Assembly: GCA_911728455.2 (NCBI GenBank)
Contig: OU452222.1
Coordinates: 13,034,767 to 13,098,766 of the forward strand
Direction: 5' to 3'
DNA from: Marthasterias glacialis
Lineage: Eukaryota; Echinodermata; Asteroidea; Forcipulatida; Asteriidae
DNA length: 64,000 nt
The stretch's first letter is position 1, and each line of letters starts with the position of its first letter. A model generated the notes under the pieces. It was not told where the DNA came from. It ran no database searches and saw only the letters and a list, made by a program, of their open reading frames with translations. Of this stretch, positions 24,600 through 35,484 are shown one piece after another. The position numbers and the translations under genes were made by a program.

Positions 24600-27500
24600 G
24601 GATAAGCCCTCTTGACTTGATGGAGCAATAACGACTTTGAAGTTTTGGTCCAAAACTCTGATTTATTTTAGGGGGGGGGGGGGGTAAAAGAAAAAAATGT
24701 TTGGGTTTATGCCCTCAAAGTTAAAGCCGAAAAATGGCAGATATTTCCCGAACTAAGCCAGATAAAGGCTTGCAAAATAGAGTACTGCTACCAAGGGATT
24801 TGTCATCTTGACTTGGTGGAGCGAAACGACTCTGAACGTTTGGTCAAAAACTCAGGGTTATTTTAGGCGGGGGGGTGGGGGTTTTGGTAAAGGAAAAAGT
24901 TTGGTTTTATGCCCTAACAGTTAAAGCCGAAAAATGACAGAAATTTCCTGAACTAAGCCAGGTAAGGGCTTGCAAAATAGAGCACTGATACCAAGGGATT
25001 TGTCATCTTGACTCAGTAGGGCGAAACAACTTTGAACTTTGGTTCAGAACTCAGGGTTTTTTTTAAGGGGGGGGGGGGGAGGTAACGGATTTTGTTTTTT
25101 GTTTTTTGGCTCTAAAAGTTTAGCCAAATAATAGATATTTCACATCTAAGGCAGATTTGGACTTGCAAATTTTAGCGCTGGTACAGCGCGATATATCCCC
25201 TCCTGACTTAGTAGAGCAAAAACAACTTTGAAATTTTGCTCCAAAACTCCAACTTTTTTTTAAGGAGTATTGGAAAGTTTGTGGTTTTTGGCCCTAAAAA
25301 TTTCAGCCGAAAAATGGTGGATATTTCCCGAACTAAGGCAAATAGAGGCTTGCAAATCGCTTGCTGATACTGGGGAATTTGCCCTCTTGACATGGTAAGT
25401 GAAAATGACTTTGAAATTATGGTCCAAAACTCCAATTGTTTTTACTGTGGGTAATGGAAAATTTGTGGTTTTGGCCCTGAAATTTTTCATCCGAAAAATG
25501 GAGGATATTTACTGAACTAAGGCAAATCCGGATATGCAAATAAGAGTGCTGGTACCGAGCGATATGCCTTCTTAAGTTAATAGAGCAAAAATGACTTTTA
25601 AATTTTGGTACAAAACTCCAATTTTTTGAAGTGGGGTAACAGCTAACTAAAATGGTGGATGTTTCCCAAATTCAGGTAAGTCTGGGCTTGCGAATTAGAG
25701 CGCTGGTACCGGGGGATATGCCCACTTGACTTTGTACAGCAAAAATGACTTTGATTTGTGGTCCAAAACTCAAATTTTTTGAAGTGGGGTTACAGCAAAA
25801 TTTGTGGTTTTTTGGAACTAAAAGTTTGGGCCAAAAAATGCTGGATACTTCCTGAACTAAGGCAGATCCTGACTATCAATTAAGAGCGCTGGTACTGAGC
25901 AATATGCCCGCTTGACTTGGTAAAGCAAAAACGTTTTTGAAAGTTTGGTCCAAAACTCAAATCTTTTTGAGGCGGTGTAACAGCAAATTTTGGGTTTTTT
26001 TGACCTAAAAGTTAGGGCCGTAAAATGGTGGATACTTCACGAACTAAGGCAAATCTGGGCTTGCAATTTAAAGCGCTGGTACCGGGGTATATACCCATTT
26101 GACTTGGTAGAATGAAAACGACTTTGAAATTTTGGTCCAAAACTCCAACTTTTTTGTAACGGCAAATTTCAGTTTTTTTGGACCTAAAGGTATGGGCCCA
26201 AAAATGGTGGATACTTCCCGAATTCAGGCAGATCTGGGCATTAAAAAGTTTGGTCCAAAACTGCAACTTTTTGAGGTTGGGTAACAGCAAATTTGTGGGG
26301 TTTTTTTACCTAAAAGTTTGGGCCGAAAAATGGTGGATACTTCCCGAATCAAGGTAGATTTGGCTAGCAAATAAGAGCGCTGGTACCGAGCAATATGCCC
26401 GCTTCACTTGGTAGAGGGAAAACAACTTTGAAATTTTGGTCAAACTCAAATTGTTTTGAGTGTGGTTACAGCAAAATTTGTGGTTTTTTGGACCTAAACG
26501 TTTGGGCTGAAAAACGGTGGATACTTCCAGAACTAAGGAAGATCCCAGCTAGCAAATAAGAGAGTGGTACTGAGCAATATGCCTGCTTGACTTGGTAGAA
26601 CGAAAACGTTTTTGAAATTTTGGTCAAAAACTCCAGTTTTGAGGTGGGGTAACAGCAAACTTTTGAACTTTTGAACTTAAGGTTTGGGCCAAAAAATGTT
26701 GGATACTTCCCGAACTAAGGCAGATTCGTCCAGCAAAAAAGAGCGCTGGTACTGAGCAATATGCCCAATTGACTTAGTAGAGGGAAAACAACTTTGAAAG
26801 TTTGGTCCCAAACTCCAACTTTTTGAAGTGCGGTAGCAAAATTTGTGGGTTTTTTTATCTAAAAGTTTGGGCCGAAAATGGTGGATTCTTCACGAATCAA
26901 GGCAGATTCGGCTAGCAAATAAGAGCGCTGTTACTGAGCAATACGCCCGCTTCACTTGGTAGAAGGAAAACAACCTTGAAATTTGGTCAAAAACTCCAAT
27001 TTTTAAAAGTTTTTTTGACCTAAAAGTTAAGGCCGTAAAATGGTGGATACTTCACGAATTAAGGCAAATCTGGGCTTGCATTTTAAAGCGCTGGTACCGG
27101 GGTATATGCCCATTTGACTTGGTAGAATGAAAACGACTTTGAAATTTTGGTCCAAAACTCTGACTTTTTTGTAACGGCAAATTTCAGGTTTTTTGGACCT
27201 AAAGGTATGGGCCCAAAAATGGTGGATATTTCTCGAATTCAGGCAGATCTGGGCATTAAAAAGTTTGGTCCAAAACTGCAACTTTTTGAGGTTGGGTAAC
27301 AGCAAATTTGTGGGTTATTTTACCTAAAAGTTTGGGCTAAAAAATGGTGGATACTTCCCGAATCAAGGTAGATTTGGCTAGCAAATAAGAGCGCTGGTAC
27401 CGAGCAATATGCCCGCTTCACTTGGTAGAGGGAAAACAACTTTGAAATTTTGGTCAAACTCAAATTGTTTTGAGTGTGGTTACAGCAAAATTTGTGGTTT

Positions 27501-29908
27501 TTTGGACCTAAACGTTTGGGCTGAAAAACGGTGGATACTTCCAGAACTAAGGAAGATCCCAGCTAGAAAATAAGAGAGTGGTACTGAGCAATATGCCTGC
27601 TTGACTTGGTAGAGCGAAAATGTTTTTGAATTTTTGGTCCAGTTTTGAGGTGGGGTAACAGCAAACTTTTGAACTTTTGGACCTTAAGGTTTGGGCCAAA
27701 AAATATTGGATACTTCCCGAACTAAGGCAGATTCGGCCAGCAAAAAAGAGCGCTGGTACCGAGCAATATGCCCAATTGACTTGGTAGAGGGAAAACAACT
27801 ATGAAAGTTTGGTCCCAAGCGGTAGCAAAATTTGTGGGTTTTTTTATCTAAAAGTTTGGGCCGAAAATGGTGGATTCTTCACGAATCAAGGCAGATTCGG
27901 CTAGCAAATACATTTAAGAGTGCTGGTACCGAGCAATACGCCCGCTTCACTTGGTAGAAGGAAAACAACCTTGAAATTTGGTCAAAAACTCCAATTTTTT
28001 TAAGTGAGGAAACAGCAAATTTTGGATTATTTGGACCTAAAAGTTTGGGCCGAAAATGGTGGATTCTTCACGAAATAAGGCAGATCTGGGTTTGCAAATT
28101 AGAGCTCTGGTACCGGGGGTATTTATTGTTTTAAGGACCTAAAAGTTTAGGCTAAAAAATGATGGATACTTCCTGAACTAAGGCAGATCTGGGCTTGCAA
28201 ATTTGAGCGCTGGTACCGAGTGATATGCCCGTTTGATTTGGTAAAGTGAACACAACTTTGAAAGTTTAGACCAAAACTCGAATTTTTTGAAGTGGGGTAA
28301 CAGCAAATTTGTTGTTTTTTGGACCTAAAAGTTTGGGCCAACAAATGGTGGATGTTTCCTAAATTCAGGTAGATGTGGGCTTGCAAAATAGAGCACTGGT
28401 ACCAAGGGATAAGCCCACTGAACTTGGTAAAGCAAAAATGACTTTGAAATTTTGGTCCAAAACTCAAATTTTTTGAAGTGGGGTAACAGGAAATTTGTGG
28501 GTTTTTTTACCTACAAGTTTGGGCCAAAAAATGGTGGATGTTTCCAAAATTCAGGTAGATCTGGGCTAGCAAATAAGAGCGCTGGTACCAAGGACTATGA
28601 CCACTTGACTTGGTAGAGCGAAAATGACCTTGAATTTTTACTCCAAAACTCCAATGTTTTGAAGTGGGGTTACAGCAAAATTTGTGTTTTTTTGGAACTA
28701 AAAGTTTGGGCCAAAAAATTCGATTTGAAAATTGGAGCCCTGGTACCGGGGGATATGCCATCTTGACTTAGAAGAGCGAATACATTTTTGAAATATTGGT
28801 CCAAAAGTCACTTTTTTTTTATTGGGGGCAATGGAAAATTCTTGCCCTCTTGTTTTTGGTAGAGCAAAAAAAATGACTTTGAAATTGTGGCCCAAAACTC
28901 AAATTTTTTTAGGGAGGGGAGTAGTGGGAAATTTCTTTTTTCTTCAGCCTTAAAAGGTCCAGTCGAAAAATAACAGATATATCCCAAACTAAGGCAGATC
29001 GGGGCTCGCAAAATTAGGGTGTTGGTACCGGGAGATATATGCCCTCTTGACTTGGTAGAGCAAAATCGTCTTTGAAATTTTGATCCAAACATCCTATTTT
29101 ATTAGGGGGAGCGGGGTAATGGAAAATTTCTGTTTTTTTGCCCCAAAAGTTTCAGCTGAAAAATGGTGGATATTTCCTGAACTAAAGCAGATCGTAGCTT
29201 GCAAATTAGAGTGCTGGTACAAGGAGATATATCCTCTTGACTTGGTAGAGTGAAAACGACTTTGAAATTTCTGTCCGTAAAAGAAATTTGTGGTATTTGG
29301 CAGTAAAAGTTTCAGCCCTAAAATAGTGGATATTTCCCAAACTTAGGCAGATCTGGGCTTGCAAATTAGATTGTTGGTACCAAGGGATATGCCCTTTTGA
29401 CTTGGTAGTACGAAAACAACTTTTTTAAAATTTTGGTCCAAAACTCAAAAAAACAAATTCCGGGTGTTAATGAAAAAAAAATTGTTTTTAGCCCTAAAAG
29501 ATTCAGCCCAAAAATGGTGGATATTTCCCGAACTAAGGCAGATCTGGGCTTACAAATTAGGGCGCTGGTAAGGGAGATATACCCTTTTGACTTGGTACAG
29601 CGAAAATGACTTTGGAATTTAAATCCCAAACTCCAATTTTTTAAAGGGGAAAATTTGTTATTAATGGAAAAATTATTGTTTTGGGCCCTGAAAGTTCCAG
29701 TCGAAAAATGGTGGATATTTCCGGAACTAAGTGCAGATCAGGGCTTGCAAATTAGAGCTCAGGTACCGGAAGATATGCCGTCTCGACTTGGCGGAGCAAA
29801 AAACGACAGTGAAATTTTAGTCCAAATCTCAATTTTTTTTTTTTTTTGGGGGGGAGATAATGGAAAGTTTGTGGTTTTTGGCCCTTAAAGTTTCAGCTGA
29901 AAATGGTG
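24600..29908. repeat. Degenerate tandem array, units about 150-185 bp
   Basis: Each unit contains in order: a G-rich or GGGTAACAGCAAATTTGTGG stretch, CCTAAAAGTTTGGGCC, AAAATGGTGGATATTTCCCG, AACTAAGGCAGATCTGGGC, TTGCAAATTAGAGCGCTGG, ACCGAGGGATATGCC, CTTGACTTGGTAGAGCGAAA and GACTTTGAAATTTTGGTCC. About 30 units with substantial divergence. Minus-strand frames of 65-106 codons recur only because one frame of the unit is stop-poor; they are not conserved in phase from unit to unit. Fragments lie at 31672-31860 (same orientation, past an inserted element) and at 53524-53832 (opposite orientation). Confidence 0.9.
25990..28000. repeat. 1015-bp internal tandem duplication within the degenerate array
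   Basis: Segment 25990-27004 is repeated from 27005 with the same private variants: TTTTTTTGACCTAAAAGTTA, GGGGTATAT.CCCATTTGAC, GGCATTAAAAAGTTTGG, and a monomer with AGTGGTACTGAGCAATATGCC. The second copy has small deletions near 27640 and 27815. It is far more recent than the array itself. Confidence 0.85.
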
Positions 29909-30139
29909 GATATTTCGTAGTTGCATCCCTCCATCTTCCCGACGGTCGGAGACCAGAGGTTTACGAGACAAGACTGATATTATCCACGTAATGGGCAGTT
30001 TTGACCAGTTTTTGCCAGACTCTTGATCAGATTCGTCCTTTTTTTCCACTTTCCAAAATCATGACAGACATTCTAAAAACATGGAGGAAACTTACCAAAA
30101 GACTGACCGAATAAATCCTTAATCCATAGCGGATCCATA

Positions 30140-31040
30140 ATTGATCACACTTTCAAGATGATCAGCACTACGATTATTCTGTGGAAATTGTATTTTATTT
30201 TCAGATCTTGCTTCAGATTTAAGACTTGGTCATCTTTTATACAAACTGTGCAGGTATTTGTCCAGTGTAGAGGTACCTTTATATGAACATTAAGTTGGCC
30301 GTGAAGAGGGACAATGATGTCTGAAATTTTTGAACAACAGACATTACGAACTAATGCTCAATTGGTATAATCCCCTCAAAGTTAATTCAGTTCGATCTCG
30401 GCACCTATAAAAACATGTGATTTTTTATTTGATTGTTAAAATTCCAGCTCAACATTGGTAAACTGACTGTACATTTTTGCACAAATCAAGATAATTGTAA
30501 TAAAACCAACCAGTGAACTGGTTTAGCTCATTTGGCATTGTTTCATTTGAGAGAAAGCGGTAAAAATGCATTGAGCAATTTTGTTTGCATTTTTATAGAG
30601 CTTTCATTTCACCGAAACAAAAACTTTTGTTGGAACTTATTTCATTTATTAAATTAAAAATGTCAACACTTTAGGCAGAACTATTTCAAGGAAACTTTTC
30701 TACCATCATTATCTTGATACCATGTAAGGTATAAGTAAATCTGTGAACATTTATGTTTTTCCTCTTTACAAAAGTGTTGACGTGGGCTTTAAATTCTCTG
30801 AGAAGATTAAGGCTGCCCCTATGCCCACTACAGAGGGCGCTCTTTATCCATTTGTATAAGTGCCCAGGTATACCATGCCGGCCAAGGTTGCTGTTGAAAT
30901 GACTGATCATTAAGCACAAGGAAAAATGGTAAATATTTTTTTAATATGTCATTATAGTAACTAATTTGTAACTCGTGTGTGCTTGGCTGACAGAGGAGGA
31001 ATTGTAGAGTGGTTGCTCGGTCCGGAGGGGAGCTAAAAAC
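30140..31040. repeat. 901-bp inverted arm, left copy
   Basis: Matches 34584-35484 in inverted orientation over the whole 901 bp with scattered differences (for example GAGCTAAAAAC at 31030 against GTTTTTAGCTC at 34584). Contains ACTACAGAGGGCGCTC and long AT stretches. No clear coding frame. It could be an element nested inside element A or part of it. Confidence 0.9.
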
Positions 31041-31318
31041 ATGTGCGTATCGGCTTTTCCGGCTTGCAAACTCACCGCCTGTGTGTGTAAGCATCGATCC
31101 CTGGACATTGTACATGTACAATGTATTGTGTACACTTGCATGCTACACGCACACACAGTCAGTGGGTGTGTGTGGCCGTGTGGGCGTGCGGAAGCACCAC
31201 ACGGCGGTACTATGAGCTGTGTAGTTTGTGCATGCATGCTGCTCACACGGTCCGGGGATTGATGCTTACGCACACAGGCAGTGAGTTTGCAAGCTGGAAA
31301 AGCTGATACGCACATGAC
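31041..31318. mobile_element. Hairpin (MITE-like) unit inside element A
   Basis: Arms of about 67 bp: GTGCGTATCGGCTTTTCC... at 31043 and its complement ...GGAAAAGCTGATACGCAC ending at 31314. The middle has TGTACATGTACA and alternating CA/TG tracts. A related but inverted copy forms the core of element B (32994-33304). Confidence 0.8.
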
Positions 31319-31671
31319 AGCCATGGCTCGTCCGAATGCGTGTTTAGTTGGGTCTCGCTGATTGGTTGTAGTCAATGGATATTTTGGTCAGTCTTTTGGT
31401 AAGTTTTTGTTGTTTTTTTGTGCCAAATATTTTCATGATTTAGTTTTAAGAGTTCTAGATGACATTGTCGTACAATAAAGATCAAATCCATGTTTTTAGA
31501 ATGTTTGTAATGATTTTTGAAAATAGAAAAAATGGACGAATTTGATCACGAGTTTGGCAAAAACTGGTCAAAACTTCTAGTTACACGAATAATACCCGCC
31601 CTGGGTCGTAATCCTCTGGTCTCCGAACGTCGGGAGGATTAAGGGCTACGATTTTTGCCACTAGATATTTC

Positions 31672-31860
31672 ACTAACCACCGCAGATCTGGGCTTGCAAA
31701 TTAGAGACCTGGTACCAGGGGATATGCCCTCTTGACTTTTATGAGCAAGAACAACTATGAATAATTAGTCCAAAACTTTTTTGGGGGGCGGGGGGGGGGG
31801 GGGGGGGTAATAGAAAATTTGTGATTTTTGGCCCTTAAACTTTTAGCACAAAATAAGTGG
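31672..31860. repeat. Continuation of the degenerate tandem array right of element A
   Basis: Reads ACCGCAGATCTGGGCTTGC, GGGATATGCCCTCTTGAC and a very long G-run (about 31780-31806). This is the right half of the array monomer split by element A plus part of the next. Confidence 0.85.
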
Positions 31861-31884
31861 CTTGCAAATTAACTCCATAACTTC

Positions 31885-32197
31885 CATAAAGGTTGAAAAA
31901 AAACGTTTTTACCTGCAGTTAGGTCCAGTAGTCTTGCATCACAAAATCAAAATTCCTGGATATCTAACAACATCTTCAACCCAGAAATGACAAGGTAGCG
32001 GTGATGCTGCAAATACCCTTTAAACACATCTGCAAGGGATTTTTGTACACAGGGCTGTCAAAGAGGGAAAACAAGAGTGTTAGAATGGCAACATCTTCCC
32101 TAATGTTGTCAGGATCTGGACAAGCATTACACTGGTGGAAAGTGTTATCCGTGGATGGGCAAATAGTGGAGTGATTAATGGGAAGCAAGCAAAACAT
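31885..32197 (-). pseudogene. R1 repeat copy 4 with best-preserved coding remnant
   Basis: Same blocks as the R1 copies at 16580, 22440 and 22960. The minus strand keeps a 73-codon frame (31976-32197) reading CNACPDPDNIREDVAILTLL and then FSLFDSPVYKNPLQ; copies 2 and 3 show the same peptide with frameshifts and stops. The two CxxC-like cysteines recur. The minus-strand end, CTGCAG/GTAAAA, resembles a splice donor, so the family may be a duplicated exon or part of an element gene. No family is recognised. Confidence 0.5.
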
Positions 32198-32219
32198 AAC
32201 TTCTGCTGTATAATTAATG

Positions 32220-32708
32220 TGTATTTATTTCTGTCCCAAATTGTTCATGTGCTTTTACCCATAATGCACTTGCGGGTGTTATATTGAATACTGCACTTAG
32301 GCTATTACATCCCTCTCCAAGTTGAATTGAAACTAGCAAATCTTAGTCCAAAGTGATAACACAATAAAAACGCAGCCCTTTGAAAGATTAAGAGGGTGAT
32401 AACAAAGTTCAATTACAAATCTCCAACAAACAAAGTTCCATTATAAATCTCAAATGAAAAAAGTTCTGTTTCAAAGTCAAATTTTCTGTTTGTTTTTTTG
32501 ACCAGCGACGGCCTGCTCCTACTAACCCGCCCGGTGTGTTCGCAGCAGAGAGCCAGTGGTGGTTTATTGCTTGGATCGCGCACTCATTGTATGTAGCAAC
32601 TGAGAGCATTGCAGGGGCCCTGCTGCCACCTACCAAGGCAAGCCACTTAAAACTCCAGTCAGTGTGGCTGCTGAAGGCCATCACTTTCTAGCGGCTACAA
32701 GTACAACT
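32220..32708. other. No firm gene; minus-strand open frame at 32409-32684
   Basis: A 91-codon minus-strand frame crosses a GC-richer patch (32510-32640). No motif or family is recognised and no good splice-site pair was seen. The rest is AT-rich. Confidence 0.25.
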
Positions 32709-33699
32709 CTAGTTATCGTATAATTGCGATAATCGTAACCCTCCATCCTCCCGACGGTCGGAGACTGGAGGGTTACGACCCAAGACGGGTATTATCCATG
32801 TAACTAGCAGTTTTGACCAGTTTTTGCCAAACTCGTTATCAGATTCGCCATTTTTTTACACTTAATAATTAAATATATAAAAAAAAAAAAAAACTTACCA
32901 AAAGACTGACCAAAATATCCATTGACTACAACCATTGACTACAACCAATCAGCACGACCCAACTAAACACGCATCCCGATAAGCCATGGCTGTCATGTGC
33001 GTATCAGCTTTTCCAGCTTGCAAACTCACCGCCTGTGTGTGTAAGCATCAATCCCCGGACCGTGTGTGCAGCATGCAGGTACGTATGAACATCATGCATG
33101 CACAAACTACACAGCTCGTAGTACCGCCGTCTGGTGCTTCCGTAACCCCACACAGCCACACACACCCACTGACTGTGTGTGCGTGTAGCATGCAAGTGTA
33201 CACAATACATTGTACATGTACAATGTACATGTACAATGTCCAGGAATCGATGCTTACACACACAGGCGGTGAGTTTGCAAGCCGGAAAAGCTGATACACA
33301 CATGACAGCCATGGCTCGTCCGGATGCGTGTTTGGTTGGGTCACGCTGATTGGTTGTAGCCAAGCAAGTGCGACGTTCAAAATCACTAGTTGGACCCGCA
33401 ATGGATTGTGGATAAATTCGGTCAGTCTTTTGGTAAGTTTTTATCGTTTTTTCTGCCAAATATTTTCATGATGTTGTTTTTAAGGGTTCCAGATGACGTT
33501 GTCATACAAATAAGATCAATTCAATGTTTTTAGAATGTCTGTCAGGATTTTGGAAAGTGGAAAAAAAAGGATGATTCTGATCACGAGTCTGGCAAAAATT
33601 TGTCAAAACTGCCCATTACGTGGATAATATCAGTCTTGTCTCGTAACCCTCCGGTCTCCCACCGTCGGGAGGATGGAGGGTTATGATTATCGCAACTAG
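32709..33699. mobile_element. Foldback DNA element B
   Basis: Long terminal inverted arms: left about 32724-33062 and right about 33238-33698. Both start TTGCGATAATC.TAACCCTCC going inward and carry CCTCCCGACGGT, CTTACCAAAAGACTGACC, CAACCAATCAGC, AGCCATGGCTGTCATGTG and GCTTTTCC.GCTTGCAAAC. The left arm lacks about 110 bp present in the right. The loop holds repeated TGTACATGTACAATG. Same family as element A's ends and hairpin. No target duplication seen; no transposase frame. Confidence 0.8.
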
Positions 33700-34583
33700 T
33701 TTTCGTACAGCTCCGTCAGGGTCACTGTCACTATGTCAGCTTTGACAGTTCAGAACCACATTAGATAGCATGATTACATTTAGCCCCATACATTGTGCCA
33801 ATACGCTCGACTACCTCTGCTTCTTGGCCCAACGAACCCAATCCTCCAAAACCAGACATCAACTTTTGAATTGAAACTTACTTTTTTGGCCAATGTTTCC
33901 CTAAATGATCGGTTGGTCTTTGCTGGAAGCGTCTGGAGAACATTTCTGCAAGCCCCTCCCCTACTTGGTGCGATAACTCCTAGGCTTTTGGTGGAATTTT
34001 ATGGCAAATCTCCATGCTGGTATATTTTAGAAGCCCATGTCAATGACCACATCAAAGCCATGATGGGTGCTGTTGCACTGTACAGCCAGAGAGGGTCAGA
34101 CTCCTGCGCTAGTCTTTATTCCAACAGTCTTCTTGCGACGTTCACCTGAAAGTGGGAACATGAAAGTTTCGAGTAGCAGTAAACTTTCTTGGATGTGCTG
34201 ACTGATTGCGTGCATTAACCGAGAGAGATGAGTGAGTGACATCTTGGAGGTACAAAATGGTCACAGCGTCTGTTAGCATTGGGCGACAAGATCAAAGTTT
34301 ACTTCAATTCCATGGATATAAAGTGACAGCTGGATGCGGCATTTTAGTCTTTCTGTGTTTAAATGTAGGTACTGCAAAACAACGATGGGCTTCGAGATAC
34401 AGCCATAGTAAAAATATGTCAGTGCCGCCGCTCAAAACCAGCACCGATCATGCCAACTTTCATCACAGTTCGATACACACAGAGTAAAGTACATGTCTAG
34501 TCAGGTCGTTGTTTCGGCCTTGGTCGTGCGTGCTTCTAATGTGCAATGAACAAAACTTACGTGTTTCAGTCAGTGTTTTCGCT
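33700..34583. other. Unassigned DNA between inverted repeats
   Basis: An open plus-strand stretch (33793-34149, from a TTG) reads as ordinary protein-like sequence but has no recognisable domain and no ATG start. No splice signals could be tied to it. Confidence 0.25.
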
Positions 34584-35484
34584 GTTTTTAGCTCCCCTCC
34601 GGACCGAGCAACCACTCTACAATTCCTCTTCCGTCAGCAAAGCACACACGAGTTACAAATTAGTTACTATAATAACATATTAAAATAATATTTACCATTT
34701 TTCCTTGTGCTTAATGATCAGTCATTTCAACGCCAATCTTGGCCGGCATGGTATAACTGGGCACTTATACAAATGGATAAAGAGCGCCCTCTGTAGTGGG
34801 AATAGGGGCAGCCTTAATCTTCTCAGAGAATTTAAAACCCCAGTTCAACACTTTTGTAAAGAGGAAAAACATAAATGTTCACAGATTTACATATACCTTA
34901 TAGGTATCAAGATAATGATGGTAGAAAAGCTTCCTTCAAATGGTTCTGCCTAAAGTGTTGACATTTTTAATTTAATAAATGAAATAAGTTCCAACAATAG
35001 TTTTTGTTTCGGTGAAATGAAAACTCTATAAAAATGCAATCAAAATTGCTCAATGCATTTCAACCGCTTTCTCTCAAATGAAACAATGCCAAATGAGCTA
35101 AACCAGTTCACTGGTTGGTTTTATTACAATTATCTTGATTTGTGCAAAAAAGTACAGTCAGTTTACCAATGTTGAGCTGGAATTTTAACAATCAAATAAA
35201 AAATCACATGTTTTTATAGGTGCCGAGATCGAACTGAATTAACTTTGAGGGGATTATGCCAATTGAGCATTGGTTCGTAATGTCTGTTGTTCAAGAATTT
35301 CAGACATCATTGTCCCTCTTCACGGCCAACTTAATGTTCATATAAAGGTACCTCTACACTGGACAAATACCTGCACAGTTTGTATAAAAGATGACCAAGT
35401 CTTAAATATGAAGAGAGATCTGAAAATAAAATAAAATTTCCACAGAATAATCGTCGTCCTGATCATCCATAAAGTGTGATCAAT
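34584..35484. repeat. 901-bp inverted arm, right copy
   Basis: Reverse-complement partner of 30140-31040. It lacks the terminal TCCTCCCGACGG hairpins seen in elements A and B, so this copy is a solo segment. The neighbouring right-hand sequence (from 35485) is unrelated to that beside the left arm. Confidence 0.9.

Larger units (their letters stand above)
29917..31663. mobile_element. Non-autonomous DNA element A with 8-bp target duplication
   Basis: The element is flanked by a perfect GATATTTC duplication (29909-29916 and 31664-31671), and the flanks rejoin as one continuous unit of the surrounding tandem array. Ends are inverted: left GTAGTTGCATCCCTCCATC, and right, reverse complemented, TAGTGGCAAAAATCGTAGCC. 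Both are followed by a TCCTCCCGACG-type hairpin and a CTTACCAAAAGACTGACC block. The interior holds one 901-bp arm (30140-31040) and a hairpin (31041-31318). An 8-bp duplication and TAGTG-like ends suggest hAT-type mobilisation (inference). No transposase. Confidence 0.75.

Noticed and set aside
25208-29629. Minus-strand frames of 65-106 codons with similar peptides
   Set aside because: Stop-poor frame of the degenerate tandem unit; the frame is not kept in register between units.
30941-31375. Overlapping 60-150-codon frames in 30.9-33.5 kb
   Set aside because: They lie in foldback arms and mirror each other on both strands because of the inverted repeats.
32689-33720. 14-bp target duplication CTAGTT.TCGTA.A around element B
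   Set aside because: The similar sequences are not adjacent to consistent element ends, and the left one overlaps the TAGTT terminus.
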